In this document: positions 1 through 13,471 of the stretch, piece by piece
How the letters are laid out: every line of letters starts with the position of its first letter
Numbering within the stretch: position 1 is the first letter of the stretch
Source: Gyromitra esculenta
Taxonomy: Eukaryota > Ascomycota > Pezizomycetes > Pezizales > Discinaceae
Assembly: GCA_038503075.1 (NCBI GenBank)
Contig: JBCAML010000006.1
Span: forward strand, 2,232,001-2,296,000
Direction of reading: 5' to 3'
Length of the DNA: 64,000 nucleotides
Notes under the pieces: generated by a model
What the model saw: the letters and a program-made list of their open reading frames with translations, nothing else
The model's database searches: none
Told to the model about the DNA's origin: nothing
Program-made: the position numbers and the translations under genes

Positions 1-2702
1 GTTCAGTATCATCGTCTACTTCATGTGCAACCTCGTCCGGGATGCAGGAGCTTTCTTTACGTTCTTCCTGATGATCATTTCCGGGTACTTGGCGATGACT
101 TTGTTCTTCCGTACCGTGGGATGTATCTGCCCTGACTTTGATTACGCTATGAAATTCGCCGCCATCATCATCACCCTCTTCGTCTTGACCTCTGGATACA
201 TGATCCCATACCCCGCGCAGGGTAAATGGGTCTCGTGGATATTCTATATAAACGGGCTTGGGCTAGGGTTTGCAGCATTGATGATGAACGAGTTCAAACG
301 CATAACTCTAAAATGTGGGTCTGATGCGCTAGTTCCTTCCGGCCCTGGCTATAGCAACCTTAGGTACCAGACTTGCACACTCCTTGGGAGTCAGCCTGGG
401 TCCGACATGATCGACGGTGGCTCGTATATTAACCTTAGTTTCCAGTACGATCCGAAGGATCTCTGGCGCAATTTCGGTATCATCATTGTCTTGATTGTTG
501 GGTTCTTGGCTGCCAACGCGCTGCTCGGAGAGTACTTTTCATATGGTGCTGGAGGAAAGACGATTACTTATTTCGCAAAGGAGAACGCCGAGCGCAAGGG
601 ACTTAACCAGAAACTTGAGGAGAAGAAAGAGCGTAGACGAACAAAGACCAACTCGGCAGGAGACGAAGAATCTAACCTTAACATTACATCGAAGTCTGTC
701 CTAACCTGGGAAAGCTTGGTCTATGAAGTTCCGGTTCCTACCGGTCAGCTCCGCCTCCTGAACGAAATCTATGGATATGTCAAGCCCGGACAACTTACCG
801 CTCTGATGGGTGCTTCTGGTGCTGGAAAAACGACTCTCTTGGACGTGTTGGCGAGCAGAAAGAATATTGGTGTTATTACTGGTGATGTTTTGGTTGACGG
901 CAAGCCCAAGGGAACCGCGTTCCAGCGTGGAACTTCGTATGCTGAACAACTCGACACCCACGAATCGACTCAAACTGTCCGCGAGGCTCTCAGGTTCTCT
1001 GCCTATCTCCGCCAGCCATACGATGTCTCCACGGAGGAGAAGGACAAATACGTTGAGGAGGTCATCGCGCTGCTGGAGATGGAGAATATTGCTGATGCTA
1101 TCATTGGAGACCCGACTAATGGTTTGGCTGTTGAGGAGCGCAAGCGAGTGACAATTGGTGTCGAGCTTGCGGCCAAGCCCCAGCTCTTGCTCTTCTTGGA
1201 CGAACCCACTTCTGGTCTTGACTCGCAGTCTGCTTTCAATATTGTCCGTTTCTTGCGCAAACTCGCGAAAGCTGGGCAGGCCATTCTTTGCACGATCCAT
1301 CAGCCAAACGCATCGCTCTTTGAGAACTTTGACAGACTGTTGTTGTTGCAGCGTGGTGGTAACTGTGTCTACTTTGGTGATATCGGAAAGGATGCAGAGG
1401 TTCTCTTGGGTTATTTCCACAAGCACGGCGCCCACTGCCCCCCTACTGCTAACGTATATTTCCCAATCAATCCCCTTATGTTAATTTTTACTAACAGACA
1501 AGTAGCCTGCCGAATGGATGCTGGACGCGATAGGAGCTGGACAGGCACCCCGTATTGGAAACCGCGACTGGGCTGATATCTGGAAGACCTCTGAGGAACT
1601 TGCAAACACCAAGGCTGAAATCGTCAGTATGAAAGAAGAACGCATTTCTGAAATTGGATCTGCCCCTCCCGTCGAGGAACAGGAATACGCCACCCCTCTT
1701 AGCTACCAGATCAAGCAAGTCATGAAGCGTACCAACCTTTCTTTCTGGCGCACCCCCAACTATGGCTTCACCCGTCTGTTTAATCATGTTGCCATTGCCC
1801 TTCTAACCGGTCTTGTCTTCCTCCAACTCGATAACACCCGCCAAGGCCTTCAGTATCGTGTCTTCGTTCTCTTCCAGGTCACTGTCTTGCCCGCACTCAT
1901 TCTCGCGCAAGTCGAGCCCAAGTACGACATGGCCCGTTTGATCTTCTATCGAGAACAGTCTTCGAAGATGTACTCCCAATTCGCATTCGCCTTATCCATG
2001 GTCGTCGCCGAGCTTCCATACAGCATTATCTGTGCTGTGGGTTTCTATGTCTGTCTCTACTTCCCACCCGGCTTCAGTTCCACACCGGATCGTGCCGGTT
2101 ACCAGTTCCTGATGATCCTTATCTGCGAGCTGTTCTCCGTAACTCTGGGCCAGATGATCGCAGCTTTGACCCCGAACGCGTTCTTGGCGTCCCTGCTCAA
2201 CCCGTTCATCATCATCACGTTCGCGCTCTTCTGCGGTGTCACTATCCCGAAGCCCAACATTCCTAAATTCTGGAGAGTCTGGCTGTATGAGCTCGATCCG
2301 TTCACCCGTCTCATCGGTGGTATGGTAGTGACGGAGCTCCACGATCTTCCAGTCACATGTGCAAACCTCGAGTACAACAACTTCCCTATACCGTCGGGCG
2401 AAACTTGTGGATCCTATGTGGAGAAATTCATGGCTGTGGCTCCTGGCTATATCCGGAATCTGAACGCGACGGGATCTTGCGATTATTGCGCATACAGCGT
2501 GGGTGATGAGTTTTATGCACCCCTCGCTTTGTCGTTTGATAATCGATGGAGGGATTTGGGTATTTTCTTGGCTTTTGTGGGCTCGAATCTGATTATTCTG
2601 TTTTTGGGCGTAAGTTTATTCCCTCCCTCCCTCCCTCCTTTTTTTAGTTTGCTAGTACTGATGTGGCATTAGTCGAGATATCTTAACTTTGCAAGACGTT
2701 AA
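1..2702 (+). CDS. PDR-type (ABCG) multidrug ABC transporter, 3' part
   Basis: This is the C-terminal half of a full-size fungal pleiotropic drug resistance transporter, a plasma-membrane ATP-driven exporter of hydrophobic compounds. The 5' end lies outside the window; the frame is open from base 2. Proposed exons are 1-1453, 1506-2609 and 2673-2702, giving about 860 residues. The introns (52 and 63 nt) have GTATAT/GTAAGT donors, and the first has a CTAAC branch site. In order, the protein shows the end of membrane domain 1, a charged linker, the second nucleotide-binding domain and membrane domain 2. The second NBD has Walker A GASGAGKTT, a PDR-type degenerate signature around VEERKRVTIGVELAAKP, Walker B LLLFLDEPTSGLDS and a switch histidine in TIHQPN. 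The short last exon ends in SRYLNFARR, typical of the family tail. Substrate cannot be inferred. The family call is secure; the last intron is the least certain part. Confidence 0.93.
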
Positions 2703-5700
2703 AATAGCAATGCTACGCTATGGATATGGAAGATGCTTTTTTCTTTTTTCTTTTCTTTTAATAGGGGTTTTTCATATTTGGGAATAGGAAAAGTAGAACG
2801 GAACGGGCATGGTTAGACGTTGCTTGTAATGCGTACGATGGTGCGATTTATGCGATCGGAGGAGATGGATGGTTACTTTATTTTCTTTCTTCAGGGTGTT
2901 CTTTCATAGAGTTACCTTATAGATTACGGTCTTTTTTCTTTCATACTCATATTTTAACTTGGGTTGTGGTTCTTTTTGTCATTTAATATTATAACCAAGA
3001 CGAACTGAACATTCTTACCATCTTGTTGCATTCTTCAATGAGACATGTCTTATGCCATGTCTTTGGAGGTGTAATACCTATATACCGTACCGTAACCCAC
3101 TAAGTTGCATGTGCCTATCAAAATAATCAATAAATCAATAAGGCGGAATTCCCATGTTTAAAGTGGGTTGAGTTATGCTCCGCCGTTACCAAGCAAACTA
3201 AGAAAAACAAAGCTATCGCTTCTGCAGTGTAAAATAATCACAATGATAGCCATTTATATTACCTGGTACCTGGGATTCCCGTAGAGTCGCCTAGTGCAAG
3301 ATTAGCCGGCGATATTGGGCCAGGGGTGGAGTATTAGGACTCACTAGAGTGCCATGGATCTGAGCGGCCACAGTTTTGCTTGTTGCTCTCGCCGTGCCCC
3401 ATTGTATTTCGCAATATTTCGTTACGTCACGGGGTTGTTCTTCCTTTTCAGGGTGCCTCAATACTTCACCCCTGACCCGAGTACGGGACGTTGATATTAG
3501 TGTGTCAGCTGCCCTCAGTTTGGGGTCCGTGATTGAGACCATCCTGCTTGAATCTAAAGCACGTCCGCTGTGAGGGTCCATAAAACGCTAGTTAAGCATC
3601 AAACGAGAAAGTATGCTCTATCCCTGCCATCAACTTGCTAATCGCCATAAGCATTGTTGGTATATGCCGAGTGATATCTGGTGGTCTGTCTATGACAGTT
3701 ACCCGGCTCTCGATCCCCAATGCAGTTTGTGGTTGGAACCCCAGGCCTGGTAGAAACTGCCAGAGTAGTATTCCAGATAAACAGGCAATGCCTACTGGGA
3801 CTGAACGTGGTAGGACTTGGATAGAAACAAACGGGAGGACAAGGGGAAGGGCCACTTGGAGGTTTGAGACAGATGGATGAGCCTGATCTAGTTCCTGGAA
3901 TACCGTAAGACCTAGTACTGTTTCTGCCAAATCCGTCAAAAGGGTCAATCCACAGCGGCTGGTTTGCTGGATCCTGATAGATTTATGCCAGAGAAGATAT
4001 GTCTCTCATCTTTCGCGCACTGGCTGGTCGGTCAAGGGCCCTTGGCATCCCATCGAAGTAGGCTAAGCCAAGTCTTAAGTCCAACACCAGTTTCATTAGG
4101 AAGGAGTGATCAACGGTGAACTAACTTTAACGCTCGATATGTCTGTTTCGTAATTAGCGCACGTTCTTATAATTGGGATGCAAATCCAACTAGTTACATG
4201 TCTCGAATAGTGATCGGCTGTCTAATCTCCAGTTGCCCGTTTGCTTCTCCCGTAGCTCCATCGTTGATCACTCGATTTTATGAAACCTACATAACATTCA
4301 CTAACTTCCGAGCTCTCCATCTTGGGACGATGGACTGAATGTTGCAAACCGAAAGACCAGTGGGTCGGAAAACGATGCTGCTGATCTCCAGGAACAGAAA
4401 CATAAACGTTGGATTTAGGGATGTGGGGAAATCCCGCACGTGGGACACACGTTTTTCGGTTACCGAGAGTACTTACCATCCTGGGCGGCTGAGGATTTTC
4501 ATTTTATATAAACACCCTCCAACCCCACATCTCCATCCCAAATTTGATCTTCAGGGGTTCTGGCTCCACATACTAACGATACTATCCTACTGATCATTGT
4601 TATTATATATTGCTATATCCCTCCGCCATACATACATCATCACTCGGTTCTCAAGAAGCATCTCGCTTACGCTTGAACACGGATTCGTAGATACAGACAA
4701 CGAAACTAATTATGTACGTGATGCAGAGCTGCTTGGCAGGCACAGTTCTACTTTGCTTCTTGTGAGCACAGTGGTTTTGCCAACGCAAACGGTCACGGTT
4801 CTGCCAGTCTCAGACGGCCCGTTCGCTGAGCCATGACCCACATCATATCCGCCGTCAATGACAACATCCCCCCTTTCCGCCTAGATCAACTCCTATCTGT
4901 CACGGTAGAACATCACGGTAGCAGGTCTCCCATTCTGCTCAAGCTGCCTATGGCTGTCTGGTATACGGTGAACTCTGTCGCTTTTGTCATGCTTCGTGCT
5001 TTGCGGCGTTGCTGCATCGTGGCTGGAGACAGTTTTGTTTTCATTCCGAGAGGTCTGTGAATAAAATCCTCGTGAACGTTTTTCGAGGTCGCTTTCCAAT
5101 TGCTGACCGACAGGCAGTTATAGATAGGTACCTAGACGGTGGCTTCGTAAAGAAAGACACTGCAGGAGAAGCGTTGCGATGACACCTCTTGTCTAGCCCT
5201 GCAATCGCGCCCTGCGCGATAGCTCTCTCTTGATTCATCGAGGGCAAACCGCAGACCAATGCGGCCATATCTGGGCTCTAGAGCATTTTTGTCGCTGGGC
5301 CCCGCTATGAGATCCAAAATGGAAACCTCCAAAAGCATCTTGAGCATCTCGTTGTGGTGGGGGGTTCTCTCAGATTCGGAATCGGAGATGAGGCGTTGCA
5401 GATCCCAATGCCGAGAAGGGCGTTGAAGTGTCTTGAGTCGGATCCCCCCGTTCGGCGGCACGGAAACAAGAACCCAATTGACACTCAACCACCGACGATC
5501 AGACATTCGTAGAGGTACCTTTTTTTGCAACCTCGATGTTTTATTGGTATGTACCGACCCGTGGAGAGAGATGTTGTCTTACAAAATAAAAACTCAACTT
5601 CCATGATCAAAGCACTGAGCTAACAGCATGGGGTCTAAGGGAGAGAGGATTTACTGATAGACCTAAGATTCGTTAGTGGAGATCTCAATATTTCCAATAT

Positions 5701-5903
5701 ATAATCGACATGATCTCCCCCCCTTCGGAGCTCTTTCTTTCTTCATCAGCTCTAACCAGCTCGACCAACCCACATTCCTTAATATTGAGGTTCACTCTTT
5801 ATTGGCCTCCAAATATCACCAACTGTCATAGAACACTCATTCAATATTTTTTATACTATTTATTCATATTACCTTTAATACAAAAAACCCTTAATCTTTA
5901 CCA
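2703..5903. other. Intergenic region with a MITE and no convincing gene
   Basis: About 3.2 kb between the ABC transporter and the repeat-protein gene. It is AT-rich with only short unsupported ORFs. It contains a 162-bp inverted-repeat element at 3317-3478 (listed separately). The last few hundred bases are the presumed promoter and 5' leader of the repeat-protein gene. Confidence 0.7.
3317..3478 (-). mobile_element. 162-bp MITE-like element, copy A
   Basis: The ends are imperfect terminal inverted repeats of about 19 bp (GGGCCAGGGGTGGAGTATT at the left, the complementary form at the right). A second copy of exactly 162 bp lies in opposite orientation at 13472-13633. Aligned by eye, the copies differ at 15 positions, all transitions, with no gaps (about 91% identity). 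No clear target-site duplication is visible, so the superfamily is unassigned. There is no coding capacity. Confidence 0.8.
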
Positions 5904-8900
5904 ATGCGTACAAACGCTGTGTGGTTGGCATTATATGCCATGGCGCTCAGCAACTTTGCTGCAGCCGCCCCTCTACCTCATGATGGCTCTATGGCCGCTA
6001 GGGATGTCGTTTCCAACGTCCCGACTCCATGTGTCGCCGATTGCGCAAAGAAGATAGTCGAGAACAATGTTGAAAACAACGAGAAGAACGTTCCTAATCT
6101 CCCTGGGGCGCCGTCTACTCCGGATGTCCTGAATCCCAGCGTTCCCAACGTTCTCGGAACACCAAACCTTCCAGGTACGCCGAGTGCTCCGGGTGCTCCA
6201 GCGATTCCTAGGCCACCTGCCATGCCATCAGTTCCCGGCACACCTTCGCTTCCTGGTGTTCCCACCACCGGCACTGGTAGTGTTCCATCTGGCCCACAAG
6301 CCCCGGGCGCTCCTTCGGCTCCTGGTATTCCACCAGTTCAGGCCCCAGGCGCTCCGGGTACTCCTTCGATTCCCAGCGGCCCTTCCGTCCCAGGGACTCC
6401 TTCAGCTCCAGGTATTCCGCCTATTCCTAGCGCTCAGAGCCCAGGTACTCCAGGAACTCCCTCTGCCCCAGGCATTCCTTCAGTCCCAGGCACTCCCGCT
6501 CCAGGTATTCCTTCGGTCCCAGGCACTCCCTCCGTCCCAGGTGCTCCCTCCGCTCCAGGCATTCCTTCGGTTCCGGGTACTCCCTCCGCTCCAGGTATTC
6601 CTTCGGTCCCAGGTACTCCCTCCGCTCCGGGCATTCCCTCCGCTCCAGGTATTCCTTCGATCCCAGGCACTCCCTCCGGCCCAAGTGCCCCCTCTAGCCC
6701 GGGCATTCCTTCGGTGCCAGGCACTCCCTCCGCTCCAGGCATTCCCTCTGCTCCAGGCATTCCTTCGGTTCCGGGTACTCCCTCCGCTCCGGGCACTCCT
6801 TCGGTTCCGGGCACTCCTTCCGGCCCAGGCATTCCTTCCGGCCCAGGCATTCCTTCCGGCCCAGGCACTCCCTCCGCTCCGGGCATTCCTTCGGTTCCGG
6901 GCACTCCCTCCGCTCCAGGTATTCCTTCAGTCCCAGGCACTCCCTCCGCTCCGGGCATTCCTTCGGTTCCGGGCACTCCCTCCGTCCCAGGTATTCCTTC
7001 GGTCCCAGGGACTCCCTCCGCCCCAGGGACTCCTTCGGTTCCGGGTACTCCCTCTGGCCCAGGCATTCCTTCGGTCCCAGGTACTCCCTCTGCCCCAGGC
7101 ATTCCTTCGGTTCCAGGTACTCCCTCCGCACCAGGTGCTCCCTCCGTCCCAGGCATTCCTTCGGTCCCAGGTGCTCCTCTAGTTCCAGATGCTCCCTCAG
7201 TCCCAGGTGCTCCAGGCACTCCTCCGGTTCCAGGGCCCAGCGGCAATAGCCCTTCTGTGCCAGCTGGCCCGGCTGTCAATGTTCCTGGTGTTCCCAAGCC
7301 CGATGGTAGTGTTCCAGCTGCGCCTAACCCAACTCTCCCGATTGTTCCTGGTGCTCCAGGTGCCCCTTCAGTCCCAGGTTCTCCTTCGGTACCCAACGTT
7401 CCTTCCGTCCCAGGCGTTCCCAGCACTCCGTCTGTTCCAGGTTCCCCCAGCGTTCCCCAGGTTCCAGGGTCCAACGGTAATGGTCCTTCTGTTCCGGCTG
7501 TCAATCTCCCTGGTACACCTAACCCGTCAGTTCCAGGTGCCCCGTCAGTTCCGCCCAAGCCGAGTACCGGCGTCCCCTCAGTTCCAGCTTTACCCAAGCC
7601 AAATACCGGGGGTCCGCAAACTGGCTCTGAAGGTGCTCCCGCTTTGCCTAACCCAGTTCTCCCGACTGTTCCGTCAACACCGGGTGCTCCTAACGTTCCC
7701 AGGCCGGCTCTTCCAGGTGCTCCGGAAACTCCTACTGCTCCAACTGTTGATGTTCCGGGAATTCCTAATGCTGGTGCTCCTTCTGTTCCGACCGTCGATG
7801 TTCCGGCTAAGCCTGAAACTGGCGCCCCGTCCATTCCAGCTGGTCCAGGCGCTCCGACTGTCAACATCCCAGCTGTCTCTAGGCCCAACATTGGTGCCCC
7901 ATCAGTACCCGCTGGTCCCGATTCTCCGACTCTGCCTAAGCCTGATACCGGTGTTCCTTCAGTACCAGCTAGCCCCAACGTCCCAGCCCTCCCTAGGCCC
8001 GATACCGGTGCTCCGACTGTCAGCGTCCCAGCTTTGCCCAAACCTGATGCCAATACGCCATCTGCTCCAGGTACTCCTTCCGGACCGGCCGTCAACGTTC
8101 CAGCATTGCCTAAACCCAATACCGGTGCCCCGTCTGTCCCAGCTGGCCCAGGTGCTCCAACTGTGAGCGTCCCAGCCTTGCCTAAACCCAACACTGGCGT
8201 CCCGTCCGCACCTTCTGTCCCTACCAGTCCGCAGACCGGCTCTGATGGTGTTTCTGCCCTGCCCGAGCCGGTTCTTCCCGCCACCCCGGGTGCTCCATCT
8301 GCTCCTGCTGCTCCCGGTGTTGTCGTCCCTACTGTGCCTAAGACGGAAACTGGTGCTCCCGGTACTCCATCTGTTCCTAATGTCCCAGGTGTTCCGAATA
8401 CTAGCTCTGGTGGTGTCCCTACCTTGCCTAAGCCGAACGTTCCAGGTACTCCCGCGGCTCCTAAGCCGGAAATTGGGGCCCCTGGTACTCTATCTGCTCC
8501 TCAGGTCCCCAATGTTCCTGGCATTCCTAGTGGCCCAGGTGTCCCTAATACCGGCGTTCCAACTGTCCCGGCAGGTATCCCTAGCACCAACACCGGGACT
8601 CCTTCCAATGGAGTCCCATCTGTACCTGGTGTTCCCACCGCTCCTGGCCTTCCCAAGCCTGATGGCACTCTCCCAGCTGATCCATCGGTCAAAACCCCTG
8701 AGGTTGTTTGTATCGCAGACTGCGTGAAGAAGATTGCTGGGAACCCAACTGACCAGCCGTCTGTCCCTGGCACCCCCGTAGCCCCAGTTGTTCCCCCTAA
8801 TGTTCCCGAAACTCCGTCTGCCCCATCGGTACCTGCCACTCCATCTGTGCCCAATGCTTCTGCTGTCCCCGGCCTGCCTAAGCCCGACACCGGTGCGCCT

Positions 8901-9289
8901 GCTACCGGGTCTGATGGCCTCCCTGTGCCCAAGCCTGCAGCTCCTGTCGCTCCAACCGGTAAGTCGGCAATCTCTAGCAGTAATTGTTCATTTATTAACG
9001 TTTAACAGTTGATTCTACCACAGCTCCATTCAACAGCACCGATCTTTCACTTGAGGATTGCAAGAACAACACTTTGATTGACGCTCAGCACCAGAGAGAC
9101 GATGGTGAAGATGAGTTCGAGCTCACTACTCTCGATCACAGTGGTGAGTTGGAGACCGATGACAGCCAGAACTTGAATATCCCGCAGGGTGTTAATGATA
9201 TTGAACAGTTCCAGTCTGATCGTGAGGACGACAAGGAGGTCGATTTCGATGCTTTTGAGCTTGAATTGGAGCATGCTGATGAAGATTAG
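5904..9289 (+). CDS. Large secreted Pro/Gly/Ser repeat protein
   Basis: Exons 5904-8958 and 9009-9289 encode about 1111 residues; the 50-nt intron has a GTAAGT donor and an AACAG acceptor. Residues 1-22 look like a secretion signal (hydrophobic, ending AAAA before PLPHD). Most of the protein is built on a six-residue unit G-x-P-S-x-P, strictly regular at DNA level (18-nt period) around 6450-7180 and looser to about residue 930. A short motif, C-[VI]-A-D-C-[AV]-K-K-I, occurs once before the repeats (Cys43/Cys47) and once after them (Cys936/Cys940). The second exon adds a very acidic tail rich in Asp and Glu. No enzymatic domain is seen. A rod-like cell-wall or extracellular structural role is inference. 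It is not true collagen, because Gly recurs every six residues rather than every three. Confidence 0.85.
6450..7185 (+). repeat. 18-nt coding minisatellite (GxPSxP repeats)
   Basis: Tandem units of 18 nt (sometimes 36 as paired units) run in frame inside the secreted repeat protein. Each encodes G-[TIA]-P-S-[VAG]-P. Units differ mainly at third positions and at the variable residues, so length variation between strains is likely. The GC content stands out against the AT-rich surroundings. Confidence 0.85.
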
Positions 9290-12200
9290 GCGTCTTCAAT
9301 TTTTTTTTTGCGGCGGTCAGTATTCACGTGGAGCGTTTAAATGTCTTGTTATATTTGCGTTGCGTACATGTCTGGAGTTCTTCTGGAAAAATGTTAGGGT
9401 TGTTTGTAATCTGTATTATGTGTGATAGTCTTCAGCACAGTCTTTTTTGTCGTTTTTCTTCATGTATCATTATTGGTTGGAACTGGTGCGCTTAAGGTTG
9501 GGGGAGAAAAATCAAAGAGAAGTTTGATTTTAAACCGTTCCGTTTGCGTTCAGTTACGGTAAATCATCTTGTGAGATCTTTAGAAAATTACCCCGCTTGT
9601 TGAAGTTTTGGGTTGGAAGATAATATTGCCAACTGAGCGATAAGATGGCATACAAATACCTAATTACTTGACAGAAATATAGAGTAAAGTGCCCAATATT
9701 GGTAGGCGTAACCGCTTAACATCATAAGAAGTCACTCAAATTTGACCATTGTGCCACGTCACGTGCGCAATTTTGATTATGCTCCATAAGTATGCATAAC
9801 ACGTAATCAACACGATTCTGTTGTACTCCACTACACCTGATTAGTTTATACGATAGTCTCGCCCCAACCCTTTCCTATTCTATCCCTAGGGAGCCATTTT
9901 TATTGCGGTTGAAAGCACAGTACTCCCCTCAAATTACGCCTCCCCAGGAGTTAGAAGCCTTGTAATGTTCCTTCTTGGTCACAATCTAGTGAGATAAAAC
10001 AGTCATTGGCTTCTTTGCGCTACTTAATCATTGGCTCTAAGATGCTTTCGAGTGACTTTTCATGTCCGGGATGCTAGTTACAATGATACCAACTTAATTC
10101 GTGTATAAGACGCACGTACTGCAGTCCGAGACATAAAACTATAAAAACTTGCCACCGACAACTTGGTCTCACGGTGCTTAGGGTTTTAAGTTATTTCAGA
10201 AATTCAATACTCCTGCATCCACAAGAGACGAGGTAATTCTCCCTTATTTACCTTGGTGATGGGTACACCAGGAGGAACTGCTGCCGTGGCCTGGCAAAGA
10301 TTTCTTCTGTTGTTTTTTTTGCTTTAGTTAGCTCTTACTAATTCCTTGAATTCCTAGATGCCAATGGGGTACGAAAAAGGCCAAGTGGAGGCACGAAAAT
10401 AGCGTTTCACGGTGGGACAGGTCCTACTAAGTTTTGGCTTCGCTACATGTGGTCGTGGTATTGCAGTGACCAGATTATCTTTTTTGTAAAAACATGCGCA
10501 TTCTTCGTAAGCAAGGGACTAGCTAGGGCTGTTAGATTGAAGATGTTTCACGACGACAAATGATTCGCCGTAACTTTTCTCTCTCTTCTCCGCTAGCAGC
10601 TCCTAGTAGAACTGAGGCAGAAGACGTAAGCACTAAATCCACTGTATTCGAAACAGGCTTAACCGGGGGCTGATGCATAGTTCCCCATCAGGCCAAAACG
10701 CCCCCCCGGGCTCTTAATATAAATTCTTAGCACAGTTAATTGCTACGGTAGGGCCACCTTCTCGTCAAAACTTAGTAGTAATAGTAAATGCCTCTGGTTG
10801 GGATCTGTGGTATGTAGTGTTGAGCTTCGGCTCAAGGCAACTGTGCCATAGTATGGGGTTACCGCATCTTTCAACTAAGTTCAGCACACTTTTTTTTCGG
10901 GGAGTTGGGCATCAAAGTGTTTTTCTTCTCCGGCTGTCGGTGCTTTTAACCAGAGCCTATGGCCCGAGCACAAGCGTGTGGGGTGCGGAGCTGGAATGGC
11001 CAGGATGCTCGGCCACAGCGAAAAACTGTTTTTTCGGTACCCTGGTCGTTCCAGCTTCAGCCCCCATACGCTTGTATATTAGGGCTACGGGTGCTTCCAT
11101 CGGAACTATCCGTCTTTGTACATATTCTCTAGCACCCGGCCCAGACCGTCCAACCTGGTCTTTCATGAGCTACTATATATCTATAGATGGCACAGCAGGC
11201 TTGAGAACTGGGGTTTCCCGGTTAGTATAAGGCGTATTGTCGTATGTTCGTGCCCTATCATATCGGCATTTAACTGCTGCGTGTATGTTTGTGTTCTGTA
11301 CGACCCAGACCCGTTTACAGTTACCATAACTCTCGCTTGGCGAAATGGACGCACAGAGGATAGTCCATGAAGGGTACGTAATATACGCGTGCACACGATT
11401 GTGAGTATTTCTAGGTTAGATTTATGTTACTAATTGAGCAAATGGGAAGAGAATATAGTACTATTGAATATATATATCTTCTCTCTGTTGTATACTGCAG
11501 AGAGGGAAGCTAGAGAGGTTTTAGGTTTTGGGAGGTAGTATATATATACTGTGCAACTCTTATTAATCTAAATAGTGTTTTAAGGAAATAAGTATTGACT
11601 TAATCTTATGTAAATCATTTATCAAAGGGCAGCCATTAGATTAGAGCTTTTATCTACACCTTTTTCCCACTCATCCATTCAATCAGCCATAAATAACATC
11701 ACCTCTGGCTCTCCACGGACAGGAAAACAAACCAAAACATACACCGATCCCTACATAGTAGTAGAATATAACGAAATATCAGCAATTCTTCAACGAATAA
11801 TAAGTAATATAAGCAGTGTAGAGAAATTCCATGGAGTATTATTAGGGATTAAATGGCCTTACGAAGCTCGATGTGACTGGCATCACGTCATCGCTGATCA
11901 CTCACACATACTGTAACCTTTAATATTAATAGTCCACAAAACTGGCTTATTGATTTCCCATGTGTATCTCAAGTAATTAGGGCATCTGCGAGATCGGAGA
12001 AAATAAATCTCCTATGTACTGGAAAACTAGGCAAAGACATCTGTCAGGACCAGGTACTTGGCCAGCAATCAGTGCATAGCCCCCTGTTTTCCCTTCGAAA
12101 GCCGGCGGAGGTCGATCTTATTTAGTTGCATGGGACTTAGATTTAGAGAGAGAAAAGTGGCAAGGTAATAAATCGGCATGGGTTAACTGAGATCGATGTA

Positions 12201-13471
12201 GGTGGTTGGGAGGCGTTTCGAGGTACTTTAGATTGAAATCTAGCCGCAAAAACTTTGACTTCGTGGTACTCTGTTCCTGATTTTCTTTTAGCACAGCTTT
12301 TACGCACAACCTGTCAAGTAGATTTGATGCAGGATATCTAGCGAGTGTGGAGCTATCTGTATGTGTTAAAGCCATATCGGTACCTGCGAGTAGCATCCTA
12401 GGCCGTATCGGTGAATGTCGAACTACATATTGCCTGTAGAGTATTGAAAACGGAGCATCTTAGTATGACAAGTATCAATGAGTTTCACTCGATAAAAGTA
12501 CCCCCAAATTGAGATGACACCTGCGGGTAGATCGTACTAGACTTGCACGATATGCGCAGTCAGTCTGCCACATCGACAATAATCATATGGGCTTACGCGA
12601 TTGTTAGATTTACACAATCCGCTAACCCGATAGAAGTGTCCGCATCCAGCCCAAGGTACAGGTCAAGGCCGGTCCACAAACGTAGTACTACCTAAAGGCT
12701 CTTCGGGTAAATTTTTATCCGAGAGATGTGAACTATTTGGATATGGGTGTTGGTATCCTGAGTAGGCAATTGCGATATGAAGCCTGCTGCGAGTGTTAAT
12801 ATCCTCCTGATACTTTGATTTAATGGCAAGCACACCACGATAGAGAATTAATATGAAGGATACTATCCGCAGTTACATCTTAAACCACCTTAGATGCAAA
12901 CGCGCTGAAATAAAGGCTGCAGGTATAGTACGGCTGTGGATCTGAAATGTTAGGGGGTTGCGACATAACCCTAACCAGGTGTCGTGGCCGACTCGTGGCA
13001 GATCAACTCAGCTAGAAAGTGTCATGATTAAATAGCAGACTTTCCTTGAAAATTACTAGCATAGTTTACTGCTGATCCATGGCACCCCCAGGTTCTACCG
13101 TATTTAGCGCGAATGTACGTGCATGCATACCTAAGCGTTCAAGTCTCTATGAAAACTTGCTGCTATAATTGAATCCGTGCGTTGAAATGTTTACGCGTCG
13201 TTTTGTTTGACAGGTTCATCGTCGCGTCTCATCCGCGTTTGAGACGTAGATGATTACGAATATCAAAAGCACTGTGGATATAAAAATCATTAGCGGGCCT
13301 TTATCAGATTCTGAATGCTAATTTTAGTATTAGTACATAAGACGCCTCTTAAAGGCTTAACGGGGATTTGTCCCCATCAAGGGATTATTTGCTTTCTGGA
13401 GGTATCCGATGTCTGGGGACCACGTTCAAAGCCATCCACGTGGAGGAGTGTGATCTGTAAAGTGCGTACTC

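Noticed and set aside
5132..5530. Minus-strand 132-codon frame upstream of the repeat-protein gene
   Set aside because: The composition is fairly protein-like but there is no domain, no intron support and no start context that decides it.
6450..7185. Regular short direct repeats that could suggest a CRISPR-like array
   Set aside because: Units are contiguous and in frame within a eukaryotic coding exon, without unique spacers.
6434..8284. Minus-strand open frame of 616 codons with perfect Gly-x-y, collagen-like composition
   Set aside because: It is the antisense shadow of the GxPSxP repeats: the 18-nt period and codon bias leave the opposite strand open. The plus-strand gene has a signal peptide, an intron and a coherent tail.
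10817..11230. 137-codon frame in a locally GC-richer patch of the first desert
   Set aside because: No splice partners, no recognisable domain, and the opposite strand is equally open.
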